This document shows, piece by piece, positions 28,601-41,137 of a stretch of DNA of 64,000 nt. The translations under genes were made by a program, and so were the position numbers. Location of the stretch: positions 20,602,650 to 20,666,649 of the forward strand of contig NC_134026.1 in the NCBI RefSeq assembly GCF_964204645.1, read 5' to 3'. Source of the stretch: Tubulanus polymorphus (taxonomy: Eukaryota > Nemertea > Palaeonemertea > Tubulaniformes > Tubulanidae). The notes under the pieces were generated by a model. The model did not search any database. It saw only the letters and a list, made by a program, of their open reading frames with translations, and was not told the origin of the DNA. Every line of letters begins with the position of its first letter. Positions within the stretch are counted from its first letter, which is position 1.

Positions 28601-28626
28601 TATCCCTCTCTCTCTCTCTTTCTCTT
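28601..28626 (+). repeat. (CT)n microsatellite
   Basis: A pyrimidine tract of CT repeats with one TTT interruption, in non-coding DNA. Confidence 0.9.
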
Positions 28627-30629
28627 TGGCTCTCGTCTCGACAATAAAGCAAACTTTTAATCACTTCAATATTGTTTGTGTTTCCGAGCTAGTTCCTGGT
28701 ATCAGAATGTTTGTACCTTCCCGAGGGAATATGATAGACAAAACCGATGATAGCACCAAAATATTCATTTGAATGGTACCCTGATCTACGACACTTGCAA
28801 AAGCTTCGCAGTTTTCGTGATAATGGCGATATTCTAACTCGGATATCGCAAAAATATGCATCCGAAGTACCGTACCCTTGATAATTCTAGATAGCAACCG
28901 GTATGTCAATTCACGACACCGTGATGTTTGATGCAAGAAAAATGATGATGTCTGCGGATTCAGATGACTTATTTATGCGCAAAGAATGTTCACCGATGAG
29001 ACTATGAACACCGCGCCGAAGACTCGTGTGACGGCTACTAATACGTGCTCCAACACGAATGGGTGACGATGTGATTCTTAATGCTCATCTTGATTAAGTC
29101 GCTTTTTTACTAGTTTCTACTGGTAAACCAGATGCTTAACTAAGATGAGCATCGAATATCAGATCTTAAGACAGTAACTTAAAGAATCGAATGTAGCAGC
29201 ACGGAAACTAGATAACATAATATCCATAATTAAGTTCATATAAAAATGAACGTGGATGATTATCGGATGAATATCGGTGGCTAGATAGCCTACTTACCAT
29301 TCTAAATTCTTTCCGAAATAGCATCTAACATCATAAGAAACACCCTACATAAATCACACATAGACCTAGATTTGTATGGTTAATTTTTAATTTAAGTAAA
29401 TTCAAGAAGTTAATTATATATGTATACTTAACTGCTGAAATCAAGTACAATCACTAAATCGGCTACAACACCACCAGTACATACTTCCATATCAGGTTCA
29501 AACTCTCAGTACCTTGGGAGTTGAAAATTAACAACCCATCAATATAGATCCACATTACGAAGTGGTAATGGTCTGTGTGGTGATGTAGCTTATTATGTAA
29601 TCTTTAGTTAACAAAAACTGTATGAAACAAAAACTGGATGGGAGTACAGTTTCTATCGTACGCATGTTTTTCCTCACCCGTCATATTACAAATCGGGACA
29701 CATTCAATTAAGCCTTGACATATTACTTTGGGTAACGACGTCTCGCGGTTGAAGACGTGACTGACAACCCACGAATAGTCGGTCGATATATGTGAAATAT
29801 AAATCACCGGGAAACGATGTATGATCGATGGATCTTTAAAGGGCCAAGTCGCGAGACATTCCACAACTGAGTTCGTCACTGTTGATTATGGCTTTCCGAA
29901 CCAGTTCAATAACCGTCAGTCGAATTTAGATATCTCGTATTGAAATCGATTTGGCTCCGAGTGATTGATGGCGCTCTCATTAAAGCGTGAGTTAAAGAAA
30001 CAAACAATCCCAATGTTATACATTATAGTAATCAGTCGACGGAAGCCGAAAAACTTGACAAATTGACCATTCCAGGTGTCACGAGTGGGCTGAAGGAGGT
30101 GGACGAGTGGGCTAAACCGTTTCGGCAGCGGCGTGCTTAGAGTAGGGCGTGTGGCTTAGCGGAATAAGAAAAATAACTTTTCCAGGCAATTTGAGGCAAA
30201 CATAAAAAGCGTGTGCTTTCGAATGAGGTTCCTGAAATGCATGTGGTTCTTTTTTGACACGCGCGAGTTTTGGCTAATTTTTAGAAGACTGATGTTGGCA
30301 TTCTTCAGCGCCGCTTGCAGCCGTATACGTGCATAGGCCTATATCGGAAACTACCGGTAATACTATCGATTCTAGGCGAGCTGCTCATTTGTTAGTCCTC
30401 GCCTTATGATGAGGCGGTATAGTCTTTCTTTCGTGCCTCTCCGCGTGTGATTGCGATGTGTCAATTTTCTGCGCAGACCTGTCGGCGTTATTTATATCGC
30501 GAAATCTCCTCATGCGGCAAATATAAATACCGAGAGAGCTACACACGAGCTGCAGTTCGTCTGCGGAGACATCTTCCCACCAGTGAAGTACGTTATAACC
30601 AGAAGCCCGGCCTGTACGTTGCACCTATT

Positions 30630-31084
30630 GCATCCTCCCTCGGCAGGGATTCGAACCTGATGGCTGGAAACCCTGCCACACTAGACAAGGGGCGGGCGCA
30701 GGAAAACCCTGTTAGCCTAACCATGGTTAGTGGCTTATCCGTGGTTAGGCTAACCAGATTGAAATAAGAGACCGCACAAAGATAATGTCTAACTGCGTTT
30801 TCCTGCGCCCATTTATGCCTAACCACAGTGTACTAACCACGGTTAGTACTAACAAAGTTTTCCTGCGCCCGACCCCGGTTGCGCAGGTGCGGAGACTTGC
30901 CGCACAAAAACTTGCGGCGCCAATCAAATTGCTCGTTGTTTAGTCGTTGAGGCAAATTTTAAATTCTAGCGGATCAGGATTTCTGATTGGCTAATACTGG
31001 CATAATCTATAAAGCTGCGCATATGGGTTTTGTGCCATTGCTGTGACACGCAATGGGTTCAAGTACCTGCCGGGGGAGGATGCA
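30630..31084. mobile_element. Foldback element with tRNA-like ends, copy 2, with nested insertion
   Basis: Same family as 21459-21788: left end GCATCCTCC..CGGCAGGGATTCGAACC, right end GGGTTCAAG..CCTGCCGGGGGAGGATGC. It is longer because a second foldback, 30694-30870, is inserted in the left arm at the point where other copies read CACTAGACCGGGTGCGCAGG. The B-box-like sequence is intact at the left end on the minus strand. Confidence 0.8.
30694..30870. mobile_element. Nested foldback with GGGCGCAGGAAAAC ends
   Basis: Termini GGGCGCAGGAAAAC and GTTTTCCTGCGCCC are perfect inverted repeats; a further internal GTTTTCCTGCGCCC lies near 30798-30811. The interior is rich in GGTTAG/CTAACC palindromes (CTAACCATGGTTAG, ACTAACCACGGTTAGTACTAAC). 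It interrupts copy 2 of the larger foldback, so it is the younger insertion. Confidence 0.8.
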
Positions 31085-32488
31085 CGTATTGTCCACTCCA
31101 TCATATTGACCATCACATGGCAACTATGACTGCACTACTGTAAGTCATCCGTACGACGGCCAGGATGACGCGCTGTGATCTCGTTCAGCACGATTGAGCT
31201 CCGCCGTTACGGCGAAACGACATGCATAATCTATTTGAATTCTACGCTCTGAGAAGCTAAGCATCGACGGTTGTCAGTTCGTATGTACATCCCCACTTCC
31301 TTGAAAAGAAGCTGTACATTCTCGAGACGGGAAAAATCTTGAAGCCATGATTGTCCCGGGGGGATTAAGTGGTTCATCAAAGCTTCAATCAGAGGAATAT
31401 GGATGGAAACTGTTGGCAGGAAAATCGGAAGTAAAAGACAGTCACATTAGATTTCATAATTGCAGACCGCCGTCTTTGTTTAATGGTAGAATTATCATGA
31501 AGCGAAGCAAATGCTCGTTAGATCTCGATAAAGATCGTTTTTGAATTAAACGTCATACGAAACCCATAAACGCCTCTTCTACAATGTTTCGTAGCATGTA
31601 GCTGTGTTATACAGTGTCTCCAATGAGCTAGGTGATTAGAATATGCATAAAAAGATAATACGGAGAAAATACATCGATTACCCGAGCTGTTGTGGAAACC
31701 ATAAAGTATCAAGCTACCGAGTGTATAGCGGGGCAGACACTTCGTCGCGCAGATTGCCTCTTTATTAATGTTGCAACAACGAGGTTCTTATATTCACATA
31801 AAACGGCTAATTTCCATTGCTTCTCTAAATCAGCTTCCCGCTCTGTATATGCAGAGCAAATAAGGTTAATTTTCACTGAGTAGTAGTAGCTTTGATGATA
31901 AATGAAGGCGTGATCCTTTCCGCATTTGGGGGCTTACTAACCATGTCGGATTATCAATTTGACTCAGGACTTGTAGCAGACATAATTACGAAAACGTCGC
32001 GACTCTTGTAACTGATGTTCATAGTTTTCGACTGAGAGGATCTTACAGGCATCGTCTATAAGTAAAAGTACATATTTCTACCCATGAGTACATGTTATTT
32101 GCCCATATTTACAAGTCCTATTGCAAATATGGGCAAGGCTTTAGTCTGCATATTCTGTGCAAAACTGGCTGACATCTTGGGCGATTAAGCAAACCTTGAA
32201 AGATGAGCAGAGTTAAGCAGCTCAGATTGAAGTCAAAAATTCATACGTAACATATATAATGTATTATCACGTTCATCGGTTAGAACTATGAACGGCACAT
32301 ACGATGTGCAATAATGAACATATAGAAGCTTTATAACAACAGAGATAACTTTAACTTTAAGAGAGAAAGCCAGGCCAACCCAATCAATCAAATATTACAT
32401 TTGTAATCATAACTGAGTAAAGGTGGTGGAGTGGGATGGTATAGCCGTCCGAGGATTTGTTTGCGCAGGAAAACATACGTGTTTCCAG

Positions 32489-32725
32489 GCTATGCCACCT
32501 CACGAATGTAGCACTGACGTATATATTATTCAATGTCGCTGTCGTAGCTCGCCGTCTGAATTTTTTCGTCTAGAAAACCTTTCCCGCGGCGACGCTTCGC
32601 GCCTAATCCTGGGGCGCGGTAATTCATCAAACGATGAGACATACGGCGATGATCTTGACGACGAACGTGCAGGCTTTGGAGCTAGTTGGAGCTTTCCCAC
32701 GAAGTCGTTACGCAAAATAATGACG
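32489..32725 (+). CDS. Low-confidence candidate exon inside a 178-codon open frame
   Basis: A long open frame (32423-32959) contains a stretch bounded by a TTTCCAG acceptor (ending 32488) and a GGTAACT donor (from 32726), giving 79 codons in phase 0-0. The peptide is Ser/Asp/Arg-rich and disordered (for example RGNSSNDETYGDDLDDERAG). The opposite strand (32530-32715) is also open and encodes an Arg/Ser/Pro-rich peptide, so strand and reality are unsettled. I recognise no domain. Confidence 0.2.
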
Positions 32726-32980
32726 GTAACTTCAAATAGAATGACGAGTCCAAAATTACGCCAATCAGATCATATCTTATACCGGATCCCGCGAAATGAA
32801 AAAATTAGGCAAATGAGAAATGTCTGTTTTGATACGAAAAAAAGAGTATTCAAGTTTCGCTCTGATGGTCCGGAAACTATTCAAAAACGGTGCATTTTAT
32901 TCAACAGTTTAACTCAAGCCAGTCATAATACAACTATGTTTATAAGAATTAAAGGGTGAGGCATCAAATCAACTACTTCC

Positions 32981-33233
32981 TAAGCTGCGATCACACGGAG
33001 ACGATTCGGCGCTGGCCAAGTTGGCACGGATTAGGTCCGTGCCTATCAAACCGTTCATTCGATACTAAACAATGCTCAAACAAAGCGAAGCAGTAACCAG
33101 TTGCTTTTCAATCGCAATTATTTGTCCCGTGCTAAAATTTGGCTCGAACAGGCTCGGGCCCGTTTGGCACCCGTGTGGACTTCCGGGCTAAATTTGGCAC
33201 GGGAAAAAAAACGCTCGTGTGATCGCAGCTCTA
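32981..33233. mobile_element. MITE with GCTGCGATCACACG termini
   Basis: About 250 bases with inverted ends TAAGCTGCGATCACACG and CGTGTGATCGCAGCTCTAA (14 bases perfect). The interior has smaller palindromes (GGCACGGATTAGGTCCGTGCC). No ORF is present. A short TAA/TTA-type target site is possible but not certain. Confidence 0.8.
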
Positions 33234-34027
33234 ATTTCTTGGTTAGACTCAGCTAGAACCACTTCTTTCGTTTTTCAGACGACTTCTTTGTTCCGGGAAG
33301 TAATTGATATTCTGCGCGGCGCGGTCAGGTCGAAGCCGGTAACAAGGCAATTTTCTTCTTCCGTGTCTGTCCTTGTGTCGGGCTAGAATTTCATTTACAC
33401 CAGACGAAGTTGATTGGGGATCGGCCTCATTTTTATTCGGCCACAATTTGTGACTTGTTTTTCAAAGAGATCTGTCTAGTAGTTTGATGAGAGATATCGG
33501 AGTGATGATATTTTCCGGAGCACTGAAATATCGTTCACACCTAATCCATATATTTTGAGAAATTATTCACTATTCTATGCGCTTGTATTGGGGATGAAAT
33601 AATAGTGGCATAGTCACCAGAATGGTTGAAAATAATGCATATACGCATCGACCGCAAAATGCTGACAGGCCCTTAGCCTGGGGTTCGGGGTTCCTTTCCA
33701 CTCGTGCTTGATTTTGGAAAATCGTTAACCTGAAAAACTCATGACTATCGCGACGTATTATATGTATTTGATTTGTTCAAATATCTAGGCCTTCGTTACA
33801 TCAACGGAATCGACCAGAGGCCTAAGTTATCTGAGCATAGAATTTTCAAAAGTCAACCGGGTGGGAGCCCCAGACTCCGTTCAGTTCCAGCCAAATAGAA
33901 ATCGAACCTCTAGCCCGGCCTCATCTGTTTATCAGCTAAACTATTTGAATAAGCAACTGCAACGCTAACACATCGGTCGTTTCTTTGTGATTGGTTGAGC
34001 CGGTTCTATCAACTCTATTTTTTGCAG

Positions 34028-34099
34028 ATGTTCAGAAAACAATGAGTGGCGAAGACGAACACGAATTGCAAGAACAGAAAAACGATGCAAATGATGCGG
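34028..34099 (+). CDS. Probable first coding exon of a gene running off the right edge
   Basis: An acceptor TTTTTTGCAG (ending 34027) is followed by an exon with ATG at 34042 that encodes MSGEDEHELQEQKNDANDA and ends in phase 1 at the donor GGTAAGTTAT (34100). The peptide is very acidic and probably disordered. A five-codon upstream ORF starts at 34028 and its TGA overlaps the main ATG (ATGA). The frame is also open back to the acceptor (VQKT before the Met), so the exon might be internal instead. The donor region is duplicated 20 bases downstream. The next phase-compatible exon I find is at 60795. The product is not identified. Confidence 0.55.
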
Positions 34100-37000
34100 G
34101 TAAGTTATTATCTGTGCGGGTAAGTTATTATCTGTTCGTTTAGAACGAAGAAACGAATGCACGACGTCTTCCATGCGACAGCTTCTTCGGGCGTCGCTAC
34201 CGTCGCTGTCGGTTTTCATCCATCGCGCATCTGACTGTTTCCCCGCGGCGTCGGCTTTTGAGGTTAGGTATACGGTACCTCACGGAGTACCCAGAAATGA
34301 AAAAGAATCGTGGTGACACAAAAGAATGGCTTATTTCACCCAAGCTAGACTTAGCAAACAGCAAAGATGATTTTTTATTCTATAAGGGTCGCCTTCATTT
34401 GCACCTCTCAGCTTCCCATATTCGATTTGTATTTCGAACTGAAATATTGTGGCATTGTGACATTTTATTTTGAGATTCGTGATTTGCGACTCGAAAAATG
34501 TATTTTCAATTCTAAATGAGATCCTTCCGATGTACATATATACACTAATGTTATTTCGATAGAATTTCTAGCTTATTGACAACTACAGCGGGCTGTCATT
34601 ATTGCCCCAACACACGAGCACTCTTGACTGGATTAATGGCGTCGTACTCACAGCAGCTTTCGCTGAGAGTAAGCCACATTCATCGCCGCCGCCGTCGCTT
34701 CCTGTCACGCCGCCACGGAAATAGATTGATGTTTGAGGATGACCAAAGGGCGAACAATCCCTCAATTCTCCTTCAATCAGCGGCTATTCGATAACAATTT
34801 ACAGTTCATTAGTCGACAGCGGTGACAATCAAAGTCTGTTGATCCTAGGGTAATGTAAAATGCAGCGGCGATACTGTCTATAGTGCTGGACACTATAAAT
34901 GGCTGGCTATGATATAAACTCGTTTCAAGAAATTCGCAATTCGCAGAACGACTCGGACATTTCGTTTTTAAGTTTCATCGGTATTGTGTTGTTTGCATCT
35001 TAAACGAGCGAACGAAATGCAGGATCAGGCATTCGCGACAAATTAAGGCACAGAATCTTCCAGCATCTCCGAAGATTCCAAATCCATCTTTTACCGGTCA
35101 AGCAAATGATTCCGTCACGTTCGGTTGGTTGATTGGACGCACGCAAATCGTAGAAATCTCTCGTGATTATTTCCTATAGACAAAATACGTATACAATACA
35201 CGCATTAGTTGTAATATTGCCATTACAAAATCGGCTCATCGGATTTGAGAAAAAAATCCATTCGCTTTTTTACAGTGTGTGTGTGGGGGGGGGGGGCATA
35301 GCACACCTCACTGGATATCACTCCGGTAGCCGATCGTCAAATGATCGGGTGAATGAGCAAGTTTGCGACGGCGTGAATTACTCCGCAACTGCGCGGATCT
35401 CACGAGTTTCGGCGCTTATTTTTACCTTGTAGCGTTCAAGAAGCTCGTTTCAGACTGAGTACACTCACCTTATTCGTTACCCATCCACCCGGAAAACTGC
35501 TCAAGTCGATGAAATTTTACACCGATCCTTATCGACCGGTCTAGTAAAGTTATGTGGACCTAGTTCCACGGGTTGGGTATGCAAGTAAGAGTTAACTCCG
35601 TATTCAAATAAATTCATCTCCGATGTTTTGACTGCAGACTGAAATTCTAATCGAGAGCTACGGAACTGGCTGTCCTGATTGTCAAATCCGAACCTGGTGC
35701 TTACAGCGACAACGCTAATAGGGCCGCGTTTACCTTATTAACATGCATGATGAGAAATGATGACAAAGATTCAATTGTACTTTCAAATTATTCGTCATCA
35801 GTATAGAATGAGATATGTTTGGCGCTTCATAAGACGTAACCACGTATTTTAACCATACTGAACGTTGTAAAGCATTAATACTCTGGAAGATTCAATAGCC
35901 TATGTGTGGAATTGCCATTTCAAACTCGTAGTATAAACTGATGACTTTTTTAGATATATATCTTTTACCTAACCATTGATCGAGAATACCTATAATATAC
36001 TGGTGTTACATATACATGAATGATAACGCAGAATTTCATGACATACTCTTTGAGCGTGTATTGATACCGGATGGCACAGGTACGTCTACAAGACAACAGG
36101 TTAAACTAAATACCGATGATGAACGCCATAAACTATAAGCCTTTCTGTTAGGCGCCACGTTTAAGGTAACCGCGGGCTACGCATTATTGGATTTTCTTTT
36201 CTATTTCGTTCATATCTCTGGATTGGAAAATAAATATACGAAATGAAAATTTCAATCAAACCAGTCATCATTTTCATGATGAATATAATCATCGGTACTT
36301 TCTTCCCCATAATTCAGCTTAAGTTATTGTTCATCTCATAATTCTAACAAATTTTGAATTCTATTTTAATTGAAATATTCAGGATGTGGTTTTCTCCGTT
36401 TTTTTACAATTTAGAATCATCTTTGTTAATTTTTGTATTTAGTTGAACTTCCAAAACGCGTTTTTTCAAGTCCCATGAGTGCATCTATCTATACATACGG
36501 AAATTCAAAAGTTCCTGTATCCGGAGAATGGAAATATTTTTCAAAACTTATATCTCAATTTTTGCAATTCATTTATCTATTGGAAAATCTAAAATTGTCA
36601 CTGTCATTCACACAGTATGCTATATCAAGTGGAATCCATACGGCATTATGATATTACGGCATTATAAATTACATATTCATTTACACTTAACATTATAAGA
36701 TAACATGGTAGTGAAAAGTAACCTTTTTTCCAAGCTATTTCCCGATTCCCATAAGTTTTATTTGTAATTTACCTTATTTGCATGGAGAATTGTTACCGTA
36801 TTTTCACGTCATCAAAGTTCATACTTATAATTAATTGATACAGATGAGAAATGAGCGGGTATATTCAATTTCCATAGAATGGATTCGAAAAGACGTTTAT
36901 TTTCATTCACCCGTTCGTATTTATCAAATTAATCAGATCAGCCGTGTGTATGCGGTCGTCGATAAATCTGAGCATACATTCAATTTCTATCAAATCAGTT

Positions 37001-37483
37001 TTCCTGTGCCCGCGGGGCCTTATGTGCCAACAGCACCCGGGGCTTATGAAATAATAGCATTACTCGCATCGATGTGTTATTGGATGCGGTAAATCTGCTC
37101 GGATTTCTTAACGAAATTTGCGACGGTCATTTTCGAGGCGAAACGAAAACAATTTCATACACAACGCGTATCGTAAATCGTATTTCATTTACTGCTAATA
37201 ATACTGAACACTGTACGTACAAAACGCCTCGAAATATTTACTCATGTTCATATTGTGCGAACATAACTACAGAAATATGTAGAAGCGGCTGCACCGACCA
37301 CGCCCGAAAAACAAGCCGAAAACACCCAACAACATACACCTGGCCAAAACCCAAACCAAAAGTTGAACCCAACCCTTTCGGCGCTGACTAATTGATATCC
37401 TGAAGTGCTGGAGATAATTTGAACATTTCCGAAAAATTCCAACCCAGTGCATTGAATAACGTACATACCGATGTGCTGCACCT

Positions 37484-37650
37484 TCACCGTGGTGCGGTGT
37501 GTCGTTAGTTATTAATGTTTAACTGTGTTTGGCAGCTGGTGATGCTATCTTTCATTAGAGAAAAAACCGATTACCAATTACATCAATACACCGCAGTGCG
37601 GTGTACTAGCCAAGTCCTCACCGATTTATACGCCGCACTGCGGTGTGGAC
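37484..37650. repeat. Three GCGGTG palindromic boxes
   Basis: CACCGTGGTGCGGTG (about 37484), ACACCGCAGTGCGGTGTA (about 37589) and CGCCGCACTGCGGTGTGG (about 37632) are related short palindromes within 165 bases. They may be ends of a small decayed element or clustered protein-binding sites. Confidence 0.55.
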
Positions 37651-39984
37651 GAACTGAAAGTACCCCTTAGTTAGCTACCCATGGGAATCCGCATTCTGCA
37701 AAATAAGCGTGCTGTATCCCTATCCAACCTCCTAGCCAACATGACTGGAGCCATGACAACGGGCACTAAGAAACTCGCGGCGAGAGAAGTTAGAAAGCAG
37801 GACGTAAATAGAAATGACGGAATCTATGATGATTTTGATTTGTTACCAAAAGTGCAAGTTGTTAAGCAGAATCAATAGGTTGCAGACGCTCGAAGCGCGC
37901 GAAAGTTTATGGGTTTTTAGCCTCGAAACGAGCCAGAAAGTAGAATGAAAGATTGATAGCGACCAAAGGATCGGGCTTCTAAGTGCGGAAGTCTCCTACA
38001 GGCTGGAACTCCTGACCCGCTGAGTCAAACGCTATAACCACAACGCTGTCAGGTTTCGGCCAGCTCGCGCAACAAAAGTTATCGTGTGTAATATCAAAAT
38101 AATCGGTAGGTCGAGCTCAGATATTCAAGCGGGCTTTATGGTAGGTCACGCATTTCAGGTATTTCTATAGAAAAATGTTTTCCGATTGTTATGTTTTCCA
38201 AAATATTGACAAAGCATGTTTCAACGATTCATTGTCGAATTTAAGAGAAGTTTAACGTTCGTGACAAAATTGGATAGAAACGAGTAAAAAGTTCTTCAAC
38301 GGAACATAAGCTTTTGTAAATGTTGCAGCGAATATTTTGACAATTCAACCGAAAACATCTTTTCATGGTTCGAAGGAAACCAAAATATCTATGAAGGAAT
38401 GATAAAATGTAGAAAACAATCGAATGTCAGTTTCATAAGTTTGACTTATTGCAGGTGATTGGTGTAGATTTTCGGAAACGATTTCGGATGAATAAAATAT
38501 ACTCTCAGAAGATTTTCTGAATATCTGAATATGTTTCTCCATAAATCTTTTTGAAGTACCTACTCGGTGGTACTTGTTTGGAGCATGTACCCTACTCGGT
38601 ACACCCATTTATGATATTCGACGCTCATAAAAATGATCGGGTACACGTAATCGGCGCGCTCATAAAAACGTTGTTATACTCGGGTAGGATACTCGGCGTG
38701 CCCATAAAACGCCTTGTTTTATGCGGAATCCCACAGACATTAATGGACTAGAAACCCCACATCGTTTCAAATTTAGATAGGTGTTATATACATCATAAAA
38801 GTAAATGTACGTCATTATTGTAACATTTTGGCACCGTTCAAATTAAATTCAGGTCGAATTAGAATATGCATATTTCATTATAACGAATGAATTATTATAA
38901 ACCATAAAAATGCACCGTGTTTCGCGTCAATTTTAGCATAGCCCAAGGCGTGTAGGGTTTAGCTCTATATTTCATGTTATTTCGCCTGGTAATATGTCCT
39001 GATGTACGGTTGGGTGGTTTGGGTTATCGGATTTCGTGCTAGTGTTGATCAAGGTGGCCTCTTGCCTGGAATTCAGGGAAATCAGGGTACAGTCAGTGAA
39101 TTTTCTTTCCTTTAATAAGTCAGGGAATTGTCTGCAGGAAAAAAAACCTATTTTTGTCTCGTGCGTGTAAATCTAAAATAACCTACTGGCATTACTTGTG
39201 TATTATTGCATAATCATTAAAATGCCGTTAGATGTCAATATTACCATCTTTTCCGATCGAGGATGCTGGACTTAAATTGTTTCGTCACACTCCTTTCTAT
39301 AAGCAAGAACCTGCAAGAATATGATCGTTGAACGTCCCTATATTACTACTTTACTTAATCCCATAATGCGAAATTGAAGCGCAGATCCTAAAATTTAACA
39401 TTATTACGCATATGGATAACTAATTGAACGACTTATTTAGCTTTGACATTTTCCCCGCGGTTAAATGCGCCTGGCGTGTTTATTGCTTTTTGCTCGCACA
39501 AGTGCTTAATACGCTTTCGACATAGTCGCGGCGACGCGCCGATAAATGAAACCTGATTTTCTATCAAACCAGAATCCGTCGACTCGATGAAACGAATCGC
39601 ACGGATTCAATTAGATTTTCCATTGAGTGTGAAAGTGCGCTAGAAACCGCCGTCAATTGATTCAATTTAACGATCTTTTCGCATGTACTATCGCAAGGAG
39701 TTGATCGTTCCGGGGGTACTCTGAAAGGGTAAATTCGCTATGTGAATAAAAGTTGAATGGCGTCGTTCGACGACTGAGATTTATATGACCGCAAAGCGCC
39801 GAGGGTGGATCGAAGGAATGTAAGCAGGAGTGCGAGCCCTCCCCCCCCCCCCCCAGAGATTTTACGGTAAAAATAGACACACTGATACCTTTAAAGTTTT
39901 AATTCATAGGCTTCTCTGTACTCTGTATTTTAGAAAAATGGGTTTATTTTTCCGATTTACTTTCTTTGGGGGTGCCATTTGGGG

Positions 39985-40034
39985 GTGCATCATAAATGAT
40001 ACCCTTCCTGAATCAGACCCTAGATCCGCCCTAA
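39985..40034. mobile_element. Partial MITE end related to the 43.5 kb element
   Basis: GGGGGTGC...GACCCTAGATCCGCCC matches the right end of the element at 43519-43696 (GACCCTAGATCCGCCCCT). Upstream, a poly-C run at 39841-39854 may mark where the left end degenerated. Confidence 0.5.
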
Positions 40035-40805
40035 GCACTCCTTTTCATGGATCCTAATTCGTTATGCTACCTGGACCGGGGACCGAAGTTAACCGCCAGA
40101 CGCTTTCTTTCGTCTCAGGAACCGGTTTCAAGAAGCTTCGTTATACGCGTCTATATATAATGATAGTTACGGTTTATGCATGAGGGCTTTCATACGTGAT
40201 GCAGCATGGATATCACATTCTTTAAATCATCATTTTCTGTGTGACACATGCTGAATTCTAGATGGATTCAATCAATGAAGCCATAAACGTCCCTGGCGCA
40301 ATACGAAAACAGGACAAATACATTTGGTACGTATCTCGGTGATCAAGCACGTTTCAAATTCTATAGCGTGAAAAGAGCTTCATTTGTTTTGGTGAATTCT
40401 GACTTAGTTTTGGCAAAGACCATGGGTTGCGATAAAACATTATAACAAGTGGTTTCTTGTGTTCGCTGCAATCTTGTTCTTTTTACAACCGAATTCCCTG
40501 GTTTTCTTATCGCTGAATTTATCCCCACTTAGACACTAACACACCATCTAAGATTCTTTTGTAAGATAATAGACGCATCGAAACTCTCCTGAACGGTTAT
40601 TTCATGCTTTCTATATCGCCTCTCTTATCCATCCTAAATACGTGATAGCACCGAAATGTTAAGTAGTTTTGGTGTGTTTCGTGTACATAAAATTTATTAT
40701 CCACAAACCGGGTGGAGCCCTTAGGAAAGCTTATGAACACTTACACGACCCCGTAACACGGAAATCACGAATATCTCGGGTTACTGTCCGCACACCTGCC
40801 AAGGA

Positions 40806-41137
40806 GCATCCTCCCGGCAGGGATTCGAACCCGAGATGTCCACGGTACGAAACCCTGCCACACTAGACCGAGTGCGCAGCTACATGCGCAGCTTAGATGA
40901 TGTCATTATCAGCCAATCCGATATACCTTTTCATTTAAAAGCCCGGGTTTTTCCATTTATAGTTCTTCCGTGAAATTGACCTCAGCAATTATACAACGAG
41001 CAATCTGATTGCTGCCGCAAGTTTTCGCGCGGCAAAGCTGCGCATGTACCTGCGCACCCGGTTTAGTGTGGCAGGGGTTCGTGCCGTGGCTGAGAGTAGC
41101 GATGCCATCGGATTCGAATCCCCGCCGATGGAGGATG
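40806..41137. mobile_element. Foldback element with tRNA-like ends, copy 3 (most complete)
   Basis: Both ends are well kept: GCATCCTCCCGGCAGGGATTCGAACC at the left and GGATTCGAATCCCCGCCGATGGAGGATG at the right. Inner arms GTGCGCAGCTACATGCGCAGC and GCTGCGCATGTACCTGCGCAC are also inverted. It is oriented opposite to copy 1 and carries no nested insertion. The plus-strand GATTCGAATCC is a B-box-like string. Confidence 0.85.

Larger units (their letters stand above)
22390..34027. other. Gene-poor intergenic region
   Basis: Over 11.6 kb I find no exon chain I would defend. The contents I can support are foldbacks and tandem repeats listed separately (23.06, 24.22, 25.5-25.84, 30.63, 32.98 kb), a CT microsatellite near 28.6 kb, small inverted repeats near 27735-27805 and 29080-29145, and one low-confidence exon candidate at 32489-32725. 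The remaining stretches are plain AT-rich sequence. Confidence 0.55.

Noticed and set aside
30447-30927. Several overlapping 60-106 codon frames
   Set aside because: They lie in the foldback elements at 30.63-31.08 kb and reflect their GC-rich arms; frames exist on both strands because the arms are inverted.
37278-37395. Ala/Pro/Gln-rich phase-1-compatible open stretch as an extra exon of the 34.0 kb gene
   Set aside because: The acceptor is weak and no donor in the right phase follows, and the other two frames are open as well.
40806-41137. A true tRNA gene
   Set aside because: A B-box-like string is present, but no acceptor stem, anticodon arm or D arm of a tRNA can be folded around it, and the same string occurs at both ends of the foldback.
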